From Gymnothorax reevesii (taxonomy: Eukaryota; Chordata; Actinopteri; Anguilliformes; Muraenidae), in the NCBI GenBank assembly GCA_029721435.1, contig CM056574.1, forward strand, positions 74,381,501-74,445,500: a stretch of 64,000 nt of DNA, written 5' to 3'. The notes under the pieces were generated by a model that was not told the DNA's origin, did not search any database, and was given only the letters and a program-made list of their open reading frames with translations. Made by a program: the position numbers and the translations under genes. Shown piece after piece: positions 49,078 through 59,667 of this stretch; positions within the stretch are counted from its first letter, which is position 1, and each line of letters opens with the position of its first letter.

Positions 49078-49096
49078 TGGGGGCTACGTCCGGGAT
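49078..49096 (+). promoter_or_regulatory. Primer-binding site, tRNA-Pro-like
   Basis: TGGGGGCTACGTCCGGGAT begins one base after the LTR. It agrees with the proline-tRNA primer site of gamma-like retroviruses apart from one extra A. Confidence 0.75.
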
Positions 49097-50624
49097 TCCA
49101 ATATCTCACCTGCACTCCCTGGAGAATCAGCGCCAACTGAAAACCGTACACACGGTCGTCCAGGGGACGTTGTGGAAAGACCTCAGCAGAGGGCGCTTGT
49201 GAAGGCCCTTTTGGGGTGTGTAGGAGGTCAGAAACGGGGGGTTCTCCAAACAATGAGTGGAGGTGTGGGTGAGTGACGGAATTTTTACTGAATTCGGCTT
49301 AGTTGTTGTGAGGCAGAGAAAGTAATATTGCAAATTATGGGACTGATGAACAGTAAAGGTGTTTGTTGTTGTTGTTGTTGTTGTTATAATGACTGCTGTT
49401 CTGGAACTGATGATGACGAAGCCTTGATTGAGACTGGGCAATTTGTGGAAAGTTGACATAATGGTTAAGGGAATCATTGTGGGTCTGAGACTGAGGAGTG
49501 TGTGGAACACTGACATAATGGTTTTCATGAAAGTAATGAACCCAAGGCACTCTTCTTCTAATAAAAAGCTTTAATCAAAGGCTAGTTCATAATGGAACTT
49601 AAAAAAACCATTGCCAACATGTTTTGGCCTAAACACATGACATGTTGTCTAAACAACTATAGTGTCTAAACACTAAACATGTTGGCAATGGTTTTTTTAA
49701 GTTCCATTATGAACTAGCCTTTGATTAAAGCTTTTTATAGAAGACGAGTGCCTTGGGTTTAGTACTTTCATGAAGACCTTCTTTTTCAACCAATGAGCAC
49801 CTTCTAATCATTTGTTTTATTTTGAACTTTATCTGAACGCCGTAGCCCTCCATTCCCTTTTTTCTTTAACTGACATAATGGTTCTGGGAATCATTGTGGG
49901 TAAAGGAATTTGGGTTTCGTTAAAATAGAGCGTTGTCTGTGTATGTTATTGAAGCAACAATGGTGTCAGATCATAAGAAAATTGGAGCCTTGGATCTTTT
50001 CCAATGTGAATGAATGTGAGAGAGGAAAGTGCACTGAGGTGTGTGTGTTTATGTGTGTATATGCTCTGAGCTCAGTTTGCGTGTCTGTGTGGAAATCAAT
50101 GTGAATGAACTTAACTCAGTGTCTGTAAACAACTGCATTGCTGGCATATTTGTTAGTTCTGTCTTTGTTAGATTGAATCTATTCCATGAAGTGCATATAG
50201 ATGTTTTCAATAAAATTAACATTGATTTGAGAATAAGTTAAGGTGCCAGTTGATTAGCTAATATTTACAGTATTTTATGGAATCCTTACTGTAATTACAG
50301 GATTGGTAAAAAGTGAAAATTCTGAAAAAAGTGTATATAAGCAGAGCAAATTTGTAGGAGTTAAACCATTTTTAATGACTGTGTATGTGTAAAAGGACAA
50401 AGTTGCAGAAGTAATCAGAATAATTTTTCCTTATGAAACCGAGCAAAAGTCGCCATTTCTTGATAAAAATAATTGCTAACCCCTCTTAAACGATTCTATT
50501 TAAACTATAAATAGAGGGAGGTTTAGATGAAGTCACAATTGAATGTAAATTATTCAAACATGAACAAGTGTTTCTAATGTTGTGGCCTACTGAATTTCTT
50601 TAAGATGCAGGACAAAGTGAATAT
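49097..50624 (+). other. Retroviral leader region without coding signal, holding a palindromic insertion
   Basis: No gag-like frame. It contains (TTG)n at about 49360-49384, a duplicated motif TGACATAATGGTT with GGGAATCATTGTGGG (49456 and 49870) and the insertion listed next. The rest (49884-50624) shows nothing recognisable. Confidence 0.5.
49524..49868. mobile_element. Palindromic element with a 15-bp target duplication
   Basis: ACTGACATAATGGTT is repeated on both sides (49509-49523 and 49869-49883). The first 250 bp form an almost perfect palindrome (49526-49772): CATGAAAGTA...TGGGTTTAGTACTTTCATG, with inner arms CTAGTTCATAATGGAACTT and AAGTTCCATTATGAACTAG and ACCATTGCCAACATGTT and AACATGTTGGCAATGGT. 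A roughly 95-bp non-palindromic tail follows (GAACGCCGTAGCCCTCC to poly-pyrimidine). The long duplication points to LINE-type insertion; the palindrome resembles a MITE. Family unknown. Confidence 0.65.
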
Positions 50625-51459
50625 TTAACCCGTTACCACTCCGACGGCCCGTAATAAGTTGAAAACATGCTACGTCATTTACACAGCTTGTATGCATCTG
50701 AGATACTCATGCCACATATCGTCAGAAAGCTAAGATTCTTGAGATTTGAATGATGCCAACCACTTCAAAGTATAATTATACCAGCAGCTTTAATCAACGC
50801 CTATGTCAGACCACAAACAAAAAAACGAACAGTTACAAAACTGATGTCACTCACCAATGAAGCCCCCTAGTACTCTTCCAGTTCAACATATCCCCTCAAA
50901 CATGGTCTTGTTACATCCACGAAGTTCAAGTAAATCCAACCAAGTAAAGTTTTTAGTCCAAAACACACGATTATACCGGTAAATATCCATGAACAGCTGC
51001 TGCATCGTTTGAAATGAGTCTGTGGTTATCCACAAAGTTTGCTGCATTAGTAGTCGTTGCTTCGGTACAGATTTAGACAGTACACAGCCATTTGCGCCAC
51101 AATGGAGCCTGCACTCTAACCTTTCGATTGACACCTCACTCGACCAGTTACGAGCTTCCCTGCCCTGTCTACAGCCTGCTATAGCCAACGAGTGCCTGTG
51201 TTGAAACGAAGCTCATGCCTCCTTTTTTTGCGTGTTGCCCGAGCAACCAGCAACCAATCGAGACGACGATTGTTGCATTATAACACCAACAAAATTCTGG
51301 AAACGCCGATATATAGGTTGTTGGGGTGGCAAAAAGCTGGCGCTGCCTATCGATCGCGTAAGAGAAAGGACAGAATATGGCTCAGCTGTGCGTAATGCGT
51401 GCTGTGCGTTCCGCAAAACAGAGCGAGGCAGAGAGAGATTTCCAGCGAATGTTTGATGG

Positions 51460-51687
51460 TTGTTTACGGAGTTTGAAAGAAAAAATAGCAAAAAGGTTGC
51501 GAAAAAAATCATTTTCAGTTCAGAAGCTGCAGAGCTGTGCACTCGGCGTGCAAGTGATAGCTCAGGGGAAGAAATATCTGACCAAAACCGTGATGGCTCC
51601 GTAGCAGAGGAAATGTTTCTCGGGGGAGATGACATTACTCTTGACAAGTACGCATCATATTGTAACTTATATTTCATGATACAATAA
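51460..51687 (+). CDS. Unrecognised short frame, possibly an acidic first exon of a transposase
   Basis: 75 codons starting MFTEFERKNSKKVAKK. A basic start is followed by an acidic Ser-rich stretch (ASDSSGEEISDQNRDGSVAEE), which resembles the N-termini of PiggyBac-type transposases in composition only. A GACAAGTACGC near 51645 could be a splice donor. A TATA-like GATATATAGG lies at about 51307. No homology is claimed; it could be chance. Confidence 0.25.
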   Translation: MFTEFERKNSKKVAKKIIFSSEAAELCTRRASDSSGEEISDQNRDGSVAEEMFLGGDDITLDKYASYCNLYFMIQ

Positions 51688-51726
51688 CATTACATTTATA
51701 TTTTTTCTTATTTTTTTTTTTTAATT

Positions 51727-51733
51727 CTTATTC

Positions 51734-51777
<44 letters not shown>

Positions 51778-51778
51778 A
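51727..51778. repeat. (TTA)n microsatellite
   Basis: Uninterrupted ATT repeat of about 45 bp following a short imperfect start. Confidence 0.95.
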
Positions 51779-52179
51779 AATTACATTACGCATTATTTGC
51801 ATCTGTCACGGAAGGTGGAAGGACGTCATGTTTTCGCCAGAGTTGGTGATTCTGTTTGTTATTCTGTAATTCTGTGTAAATAATTACGGGAAAAGGATAT
51901 TATAACATTATGCTGATATTATGATGATTATATTATTACCATATTATGCATTGTTCCCGAAGATGGAAGGAAGTTATTTTTTCGCCGGCGTTGGTTGTTG
52001 TGGGAATTTTAATTTTCATCCCTGTAAGAAATCAGAGTGAGACAAAGTAAGTAAATAGGATCCATTTTACTATGTGCCACATAGGGTCTTCCTTACAGGC
52101 AAGAACGAAGACAAAGGAATCTCACCTTTGCTTTGGATATATGTAAAAGCACAAAGTCAGAATCTCCTCCCCTTGGGGT

Positions 52180-52550
52180 TTATATGCACAAATTTGAGTT
52201 TATGCCTCAGTAACCTTTTAATTTTTTAATATTTTTATTTATCATATATTGTAAATAGTTTGCTATGGAAAGGTTATTTGTTTGTTTACCTTTCATATAA
52301 AAAACATTTTTTTTTTTTACATAACAGCACTTGTTTTGACTTTTATATGCACAAATTTGAGTTTATGCTTCTGTAACTTTTACTTTTTTTTATTGATCAT
52401 ATATTGTAAATATTTTACTGTGAGTTTGCTGCGTAAAGGTCATTTGTTTGTTTACCTTTCATATAAAAAAGCATTTTTTTACATAACGGCACTCGTTTTG
52501 ACTCTTATGTGCACAAATTTGAGCTTATGCTTCAGTAACTTTTTTCAGCA
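52180..52550. repeat. Tandem repeat of about 160 bp, 2.3 copies
   Basis: TATGCACAAATTTGAGTTTA occurs at about 52185, 52344 and (with changes) 52505. Between them CATATATTGTAAATA and TTTGTTTGTTTACCTTTCAT recur. The 91-residue frame across it is hydrophobic and repeat-derived. Confidence 0.85.
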
Positions 52551-53775
52551 ATATTGATAGTGAATCTGGATATGGGATTGGATTCCTCTAAGTGTCACCT
52601 TTCATTAGAACCAAACATTATGACTGTACGTTGAAGCGTTCAAGAGTTATGCCCTTTTATCCTAGGTATGTGACCATGGTTATCCAAGGGTCCTTTTGGG
52701 GTCTCCAAATGGCCATTTTTGGAAACGCCTAGACAAGGCCTTAGAAAAACGTGTAAAATACTCATTTTCTGTAGGACTGTTATCAAATTTGAACTGGAAC
52801 TAAGTAAGGCTTCATGCTGTGGTCCCATTGTGTTTTTCAGCTAAAAAGTCCCAGCTGCTCTCATCTACAAGCATCTGTTTGCAAAAAAAAATTTTGGCGA
52901 GAGTAAAAACCTTCTACTTCAGTGTGTTCCAGCTTGGATTATTCAATGACAGTAGCATTTAGAGTATTTCTTTTAGCTGGGGGAAAAACTTCAGAGTGTT
53001 TCCTTTCAAATGAGACCATAACCATCCATATAGTCCAAACGGTTCAAGAACAGCGTTCAATTTACTTTGGGTACGCTTTTCATGGGCATTTTAGGCAAAT
53101 TTTCCTGGAGTTTTAAATGCTCTAATATTTGGCGGTAGTAATACATTGCAGAGAAAAAGATACCAGTGATATCCTCTATGAACATGAAGTGATTACACTA
53201 TTTGAATTTGTAAAATATTATCAAAGAGCTAGAAAATCTAAGCACTTTTCTGTAAATAATAAGGCTGTGTGAGATTGATGTGCGAGAAGCATGTCTCTGA
53301 AAAGAAAATGAAGTGAAAGTGGAAACAAGAATAACACAGTATGTTCAAAATTTGCCAAAGTACTGTCTAACACTGTATACAATAAGAGACTGTGTGCCAA
53401 ATTCAATTTAGAGGTTTTTCTATCAAGCATTGAAAAATTGCAATTGCTATCTGAAGGAAAAAAAATAAGGTAAAATGATCAGATAAGTGCCAGTAAATAC
53501 AAAATATAATATGAAATTTAATGGTACATATTAAATTGATAAAAAAAAAAAAAATCGAATGAAGTATTGTGGGATTAGAGAATCATGGATCTTTAGATGG
53601 GGAAGCACGAAGTGAAACAAATGTGACTGAAAGCTTTCCTGACAAAAGAAATGCAATGAAAAATCTTTCCTCCATTTTGAACAGGAATTGTCAATCTTCA
53701 TGGCAAAGGAACTGAGTAGCGGATAAACTTAATCTGTTTATTTAATTTTTACAGGGAATGATCCGAACGAGTTAA

Positions 53776-54413
53776 ATTAAAACAAAATTGTTTATTATTG
53801 TTTGTCTCTAACTCCTCTTGGAACTTTTCCACAGAGAGCACTGCTGACGATAAGTGATGACTGGCCATGAGCTGAGGATTAGAAGTTTACTTTCTAAAAT
53901 AGATTTGGGGAAATCCAAATTGAAGTATTAACGCAAGACTAAATTCAAAAAGTGGACCACCATATAATTGAAAAAGTCCACTAGTAACGTGATCACGTAT
54001 TACTTTGCTTGCGATTTCTAAATTTATTTTTCATTAAGTGAGTCAAATAAAAGGCACTGACTGAGAGGACCTTTATGTGCTAGGAGCCGAAAGTGAAAAC
54101 TAATATTGTATATGTAGCCATTTTTGTGAATAAAAATATTTTTAAAAAAAACAATTTTTTTTTTTTTGCAAATTGTAATATGGTCTAAAGTGATTCCACC
54201 CGGTTCTGCTGATGATGAGGGGAAATGTAAGAATGGTTGGGGCTAATAAGCCCTGACTGTGTATTTCCTCCATGCTTTTAGCGGAACCCTAGACTGAGGT
54301 GGATAGCTTAATTACAATTCATTGAGAGGGAAAAAAAAATGTATTCTCCACTGTGTTAAAGAAGTCCTATCTAATAATACTACATGTCCTGGACTTCCCC
54401 ACTATCAAAACTT
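53776..54413. other. Stretch with no recognisable gene, inside the provirus
   Basis: AT-rich, without open frames. By position it should be retroviral pol sequence upstream of RNase H, but I cannot recognise it. Confidence 0.4.
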
Positions 54414-54597
54414 GATATTGAATACTTTGTTGATGGTTTGGCGTCAAATGCCGATAAAGTGAACCCATGTGTTGGATATGCTGTCTGGACTCATGATAGC
54501 TGTGTTGATAGTGGCCCTCTACTCACTCTGTAGAAGCACAGAGCTGATAGCTCACACCAAAAATGTTCACCAAATCAGTTTGGCTGACGCGTTTGGT
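54414..54597 (+). pseudogene. Retroviral RNase H remnant
   Basis: EYFVDG followed by VGYAVWTHDS is readable from 54420, as at the start of a retroviral RNase H domain with its first catalytic Asp. After a TAG and a one-base shift, ELIAHTKNVHQ from 54541 corresponds to the next conserved block with the catalytic Glu. The sequence then stops at the 29-bp LTR stub. Everything 3' of this (rest of RNase H, integrase, env, most of the LTR) is deleted. Confidence 0.6.
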
Positions 54598-54626
54598 AGA
54601 ATATTAAAATCAAAATTCCTTTAACA
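54598..54626 (+). repeat. Stub of the 3' LTR
   Basis: GAATATTAAAATCAAAATTC and CTTTAACA repeat the end of the 5' LTR (49048-49076) exactly and are followed by the CACC duplication. Confidence 0.75.
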
Positions 54627-54923
54627 CACCTTATGCCAATTAAATTAATTACTTGCTAAATGTTCTTTCAGCTGATTCTCTTGTATATTGATTGCTTTCT
54701 CAGTCCGTTTTTCCCTGTGTCCCAACTTTTTTGAGACTTTTTGCTGCCAGAAAATTTGAAATAAGCTCTTTTTGTGGATAAAAATGTAAAATGTCTCGGT
54801 TTCAACATTTGAAATATTATCTACGTTCTATTATAAATAACAAATTGGCTCATGTGATCTGAAAGTCAGTGTATTTTGATTTTATTGACACTTCATCCCA
54901 ACTATTTTGGAATTGGGGTTGTA

Positions 54924-55530
54924 CCATCTTTGATTTAAAAGTCGCAATATGTAAGAAAAGCCTTCGCTAAAATCTCAATTGGACAAAATGATTCAGTCAT
55001 TAACTCAAATATCTTAAATATGGATCATTTGCGGTTCGATTCAGCCCTCTGCTGGCCTTTTTCCTGGCTTCAACATTGTTCGGAAACAAAGATAGACAAA
55101 GAATAATTCTGAGTCAAACTCAATGAAAGAATTTCCGGTATTGTAGTTTGTACAGCTGCACAAAGCAGCTACTGGACAGCACTTTGACTGCTGGAAAGAA
55201 CGGTCTTTTTTGCTGGGTGCGTCCAAGAAAACACGTACCAGAATAAATGGCAAAGCAGAAAAAATTGCTTTTTCCAGCATATAGCTAACAGCAACTGTTT
55301 GCATTAGCTATATATTTTTATCATCATATCTAAAATATGTGAAATATTGGTTTCAAAATAGAGCTAGTAAAGTACAAAGAAATGAAAGTGAGGTCCCCAG
55401 TCACTATTGGTTCATCACTTGAATTTTGATGAATTTTTCTTGAGGTTTAAAATAGCCAGGTTTAAGGCTGGAGTAAGCACAGTTATAAACTCGCACCTTT
55501 TTTGCCAGTAATTTTAATTGGCACCTTTTT
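54924..55530. other. Stretch with no recognisable gene
   Basis: No long frame with domain features. The 87-residue minus frame at 55041-55304 has no recognisable motif. Confidence 0.5.
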
Positions 55531-55933
55531 ATACCCTCAACAACAAAATTCTATCCCAAGAATTCCGTCCATCCATCATTTTGTTATTCCATCCGAAGAC
55601 TATTTGAAGATTATTTGTTCAATCGATATCGCAAATATTATACATTGGATTCTTTTCAAATTTGGCACACATTTTCTCTACCACAGGGAGAGGTGCAGTG
55701 CAAAGTGTCGGCCATCTGGAATAATTTTTCAGAAAAATATCGCTGTTTCCTGTTTTTGGACTTCAACATTTTCAAGTGGGTTCAATGTCAATTTGTCTGA
55801 TTGATACCTCAAATGCTGTTGAATGGATTCTTTTAACATAACATAACATAACAGCATAACATGAATGGCAAGAACAGGCCTTTCAGCCAAACTAAGCTTG
55901 CCAGTTTCTTCATACTATTGTCAATATATCCCT

Positions 55934-56131
55934 TCAGATACTAAATGACTCAATGGTATCAAGCTTTAGGTCAAGCCTGCTCTTGAAAACCCCCAAGGTC
56001 TCTGCCTCAACAATATGGTCAGGTAAGCTATTCCACATTGAAATTACTCTTTGGGCGAAGAAATATTTCCAAATATCAGTGCTAAATTTACCTTTGGTCA
56101 ACTTCCATTTGTGACCCCGAGTTCTACTCAC
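55934..56131 (-). pseudogene. LINE C-terminal region
   Basis: SRTRGHKWKLTKGKFSTDIW, FFAQRVISMWNSLPDHIVEA is the characteristic C-terminal block of CR1-like ORF2 proteins. It is out of frame with the RT piece. Confidence 0.8.
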
Positions 56132-56277
56132 AACACTTGGTCAAAGGAATCCTACATGATTCACTTTGTTAATCCCTTTGACATATTTAAAGACCTCAAT
56201 CAAATCACCCCTGAGTCTCCTTTTCCTAAGACTAAAGAGATTAAGGATCTTCAGCCTCTTCTCATAGCTTTCATCTT

Positions 56278-57990
56278 TTATACCTGGAATAAGCTTGGTG
56301 GCTCCTCTCCTTTCTCTAGAGCCTCTATATCTCTCTTAAAGTATGGTCCCCAGAACTGTACGCAATACTCCAGATGTGGTCTAACGAACATGTTGTACAG
56401 AAGAAGCATCACCTCCTTAGATTTGTACTCAATACTTTTGGCAATGTATCCTAGCATCCGATTAGCTTTTTTAACTGCTACGGCACAAAGGCTAGAACCT
56501 GTGAGGGTTTGGTCAACAATCACTCCCAGATCTTTCTCTTGTGCAGCACATTCCAGTTTTAAACCTCCCATGAAGTAATCCCGTCTAATGTTTTTATTAC
56601 CTACATGTACAACTTTACATTTTGCTAGATTAAATTTTAATTGCTTCATTTCTACCCAATTCTGGATTCTATCCAAATCATCCTGAATCACTTTAGTGGA
56701 CCCAAGACTATTTGCCAAACCCCCCAATTTAGTATCATCTGCAAATTTAACCAATCTGCTCTCAATATTCCTATCAAGGTCGTTCATGTAAATGAGGAAT
56801 AGCAGGGGTCCCAACACCGATCCCTGGGGGACGCCACTCCCCACTATACCCAGTTCAGATGAGATATCACTGACCACTACTCTGTGTTCTGTCCTGTAAC
56901 CAGTTTTGAATCCACTTCAGAATACCTCCTGTAACTCCAATGGAGCTCATTTTAAAAATTAGTCTCTTATGCGGTACTGTATCGAATGCTTTCTGAAAAT
57001 CCAAGTATATGATGTCATAAGCCCTGCTCTGGTCGTAAGTCCTGGTGGCCTCTTCAAAAAATTCCAGAAGGTTTGTTAGGCATGACCTTCCCTTCCGAAA
57101 ACCATGTTGGCTATCCCTCAAGATACTGTTACGTTCAAGAAATAAGTCCAGCTCATCTTTTATGATAAATTTCATGCAAAATATTGGAATCTAAGTTAAA
57201 CTCACTGGCCTGTAGTTTCCTGGCTCTGTACGGTCCCCTTTCTTATGTATTGGTATTATATTGCCCTTTTTCCAATCATTTGGTATTTCTCCAGTTTCTA
57301 AAGACCATCTGAAGATGGCGGATAGCGGCTTAAAGATGAACTCACCAGCTTCCCTGAGCACTCTAGGATAAAAGCCATCAGGACCCGCCGCCTTATCTGC
57401 TTTTAGTTTATGCAACTTGTCTAATACTTTGTTATCCCGAACCTCAATTTCCGCTAAATAGTCTTGAGCATTTGACATGCCCTCTGGCCAAATAAAGACC
57501 CCCTCTGAGGTAAAATTCTCAACAAAGTAACTGTTTAAGGCATCCGCAATATACTTGTTATCATATAGCAGCGATCCATTTTTATTCTTTATGCACTTAA
57601 CCTGCTCTTTAACTTTCCTTTTTCTGCTACAGTACTGAAAGAAGTGCTGAGGGCTAGTTTTTGCCCCCTCTGCAATTTGTCTTTCATACAGTCTTCTAGC
57701 ATTCCTCTGCTCTTTTTTGACCACAGCCCGCATTTTACAGTATTCAGCCCTAGTATTCTCATTGTTATCCTTTATGTACATCTTAAAAGATTCCTCTTTT
57801 CCCTCAACATCCTACGAATACTTTTGGTCATCAACTGAGGATTCTGCTTTTTCAGCTTACTTTTGGACACCTCCGGAATGAATCTGCATTGTGATTCAAG
57901 TAAAACCCCCTTAAATCTTTCCCACATCTCATTTACAGACTTACAGTCCAGGAGTGTCTCCCATTTTATTTCAGCTAGATATGAGCGCAT
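56278..57990 (-). pseudogene. LINE reverse transcriptase, frameshifted
   Basis: Order on the minus strand: linker (57990-57772), RT N-terminus (57781-57191, with KADKAAGPDGFYPRVL and IPIHKKGDRTEPGNYRPVSLT), then 57175-56867 (QHGFRKGRSC, YLDFQKAFDTVPHKRL) and 56877-56278 (GVPQGSVLGPLLFLIYMNDL, catalytic FADDTK, LNLAKCK-type region, VRPHLEYCVQFW). Three frame breaks separate these pieces. Motif spelling fits the CR1/L2/Rex1 branch of LINEs. Confidence 0.88.
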
Positions 57991-58005
57991 CCTGTCAAAG
58001 TTTGC

Positions 58006-58500
58006 TCACCTAAAATTGAACATTTTTGTTTTAGAATGCACCTTTTTAACTTCCCATGAAACATCAAAATCAACAGCAGAGTGATCACTTGTCCCAAGTG
58101 GCTCCAGTACCTCAACATTGCTAATTCTATCAGGGTCATTACAGAGCACTAAGTCTAAAATTGCCTTCTCTCTGGTAGGTTTATTAACATACTGCACCAA
58201 GAAATTATCATTTATAACATATAGAAATTCTTCCTCCCCCCTACCCTGTCCTTTCACCATTTCCCAATTGATACCAGGATAATTTAAGTCTCCCATTAGA
58301 ATAGTCCCACCACCGCTACAAGCTTGCATAATCCTCCGAAAAAGCTTTTCGTTGATTGTACTGTCCAAAGCTGGTGGTCGATAGCATACTCCTATGTTTA
58401 AACCTGTCTCGTGTTTGCCAATGAGCCTGACCCAGATAACTTCACAGAAGAAGGAATGTTCAATTTCGGGAATTTCCTGTACATTAATGTTTTCGTTCAC
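58006..58500 (-). pseudogene. LINE endonuclease domain, C-terminal part
   Basis: 164 codons with GVCYRPP, LMGDLNYPGINW (catalytic Asp and Asn of the APE-like endonuclease) and LGTSDHSAVDF (catalytic Asp-His). The N-terminal third of the domain is missing because of the 5' truncation. Such enzymes nick target DNA to prime reverse transcription. Confidence 0.85.
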
Positions 58501-58650
58501 ATTTTCAAATTTGCCACACAGTTTCTAACATATGGAGAGGTGCAGTGCCAAGTGTCATAGATGTGTTGTTCTTTTTGTCAAAATTGATTCTCGAAATGTG
58601 ATAATTTCTATAATCACCAACGGAAAAAGCATGATTGAGGACGTCAGGGG

Positions 58651-58939
58651 TATTGGTAAGCTCTGCTTACCTTTTCACTTATTTTGCTAGTTATTCTAAC
58701 TGTAATCTTACAATCAGTTCATATCAGAGGTTCTGAGAATGTTAACTTTAAACTACAATTACATACGTGCAGGACTCCGCTTTCAGTTAAAATAACAAGG
58801 AGACAGTGCGTTAATTTAACTGATCAATGCAATCCATGTTAAGAATCGCTGATTTGTATGTTTGTTTTTAGTATGTTTTAGTAATTTTTATTGCTATTTA
58901 TTTATTTATCATATTTATTCGTTAGAGTATGTATGTTCC
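58651..58939. other. Stretch with no gene; small hairpin
   Basis: GGTAAGC TCT GCTTACC near 58651-58668 is a perfect short hairpin. Otherwise AT-rich sequence with nothing recognisable. Confidence 0.5.
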
Positions 58940-59650
58940 TGTTACGACTGCGCTGTCTTTAATCTTGAACGTTTTCCTTTCGTTTCCGTTTGTCGCGTCT
59001 TGTCAGTCTTCACACTCTCTTCCCTATACTTCGGTGAGGTAATTCCACTTCCTTCTCTCTGGCTGTTCTCATTGGCTATCAGCACCGAAGAATAGTTAGC
59101 GAGGCACGGGTGATTAGTTAGATCAGAGTTAGAACTCCACCTGTTTCCCCTCGCTTTCCTATCACTGTCCTTGCTTTTCTAGTTCCGCCTCCCTCTACAG
59201 CTGTCCTGCATTCAAGCTGGGATTACACTGATTAGTTTGTGTTTAAAAGACGCATTTTTACCGCAGCTCCCTGTCGACTCGTTTCTTCCCATAGCTCCCT
59301 TGGTTAAGTCTCGTTTCTGCGCTTTCTTGGTTTCGATTGTTGATTGCTCGTTTTCTGTGAATTCTCCCGTAAGTCTCGTTATTGATTGTTTGTATTACGT
59401 TGTTTGATTGCTAGTTGATTGCTTAGTACTTCGTTCTCCCTAACTCCCATTTTGTACCCATCTGTTTAGATTCTCCTGTGTTACTCCCTTATCCCATCCA
59501 ATTACCTTTTCCTTCCCTTTCCATTCACTTAGCTCAACCCCTATTGTTACTGTCTTTGTGCGGATTGATTTTCTGGTTACCGAATATTTCTGCATGTCCC
59601 GATTCTGATTCTGACTATTCTGCATTACCCTGTTTGCCTGGCTATCGATC
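58940..59650 (+). repeat. Probable 5' LTR and leader of the chromovirus
   Basis: About 700 bp of pyrimidine-rich, gene-free sequence precedes gag. A TTTAAAAGACGC near 59243 may be the core promoter. The boundary between LTR and leader and the primer site are not resolved. Confidence 0.4.
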
Positions 59651-59667
59651 TGCTTCTGTATTTGACC

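Larger units (their letters stand above)
50625..53775 (+). mobile_element. Possible piggyBac-like element, TTAA-flanked
   Basis: TTAA at 50625-50628 is followed by CCCGTTACCACTCCGACGG. At the right, TTAA at 53772-53775 is preceded by the inverted counterpart of CTCGTTCGGATC. Only about 8 of the first 10 terminal bases match, so this is tentative. The interior has a possible short first exon (51460-51687), a (TTA)n microsatellite (51727-51778), a diverged duplicate (about 51800-51850 and 51955-52005, both with GGAAG and TTTTCGCC) and a tandem repeat, but no transposase core. Confidence 0.35.
48494..54626 (+). mobile_element. Endogenous retrovirus remnant, internally deleted
   Basis: The insertion into the Tc1-like element is marked by a 4-bp duplication CACC (48490-48493 and 54627-54630). 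It starts with TG (TGTGGAAAC) and both LTR ends finish CCTTTAACA. Present are a 5' LTR, a primer site, a leader, a short RNase H-like remnant and the last 29 bp of the 3' LTR. Gag, protease, RT, integrase and env are not recognisable. Other elements were inserted in its interior. Confidence 0.8.
47311..54923 (-). mobile_element. Tc1/mariner-type transposon, split by a provirus
   Basis: The outer ends are TACAACCCCAATTCCGAAAT at 47311 and its inverted counterpart ending GGAATTGGGGTTGTA at 54923, giving TA target duplications. Subterminal arms of about 200 bp also match in inverse orientation (for example AGTTGGGAC and its partner near 54730). The left part is 47311-48489 and the right part is 54631-54923. 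The central 6.1 kb is the inserted provirus. Confidence 0.85.
55834..58503 (-). mobile_element. CR1-like LINE, 5'-truncated, minus strand
   Basis: 2.67 kb with the end of the endonuclease, full RT span and C-terminal region in several frames. The 3' end (plus-strand left) carries a (TTATG)n-type tail, seen as CATAACATAACATAACAG. The 5' end starts inside the endonuclease domain. The pre-insertion site is read from the neighbouring repeat copy. Truncation and frameshifts make it inactive. Confidence 0.85.
55531..58650. mobile_element. Older repeat that received the LINE, TATACCC...GGGTAT ends
   Basis: The left part (55531-55833) and the right part (58504-58650) belong together: ATTCTTTTCAAATTTG occurs complete at about 55648 and is split by the LINE in a second, tandem copy. 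Both copies continue with GAGAGGTGCAGTGC (55690 and 58536). Possible ends are TATACCCTC (55533) and GGGGTATTGG (58648). No coding capacity. Family unknown. Confidence 0.4.

Noticed and set aside
51213..51677. 154-codon minus-strand frame
   Set aside because: It overlaps several plus-strand frames of similar length in the same GC-richer stretch and has no recognisable domain, so it is probably chance.
56051..56578. 175-codon plus-strand frame
   Set aside because: It is the antisense of the LINE reverse transcriptase.
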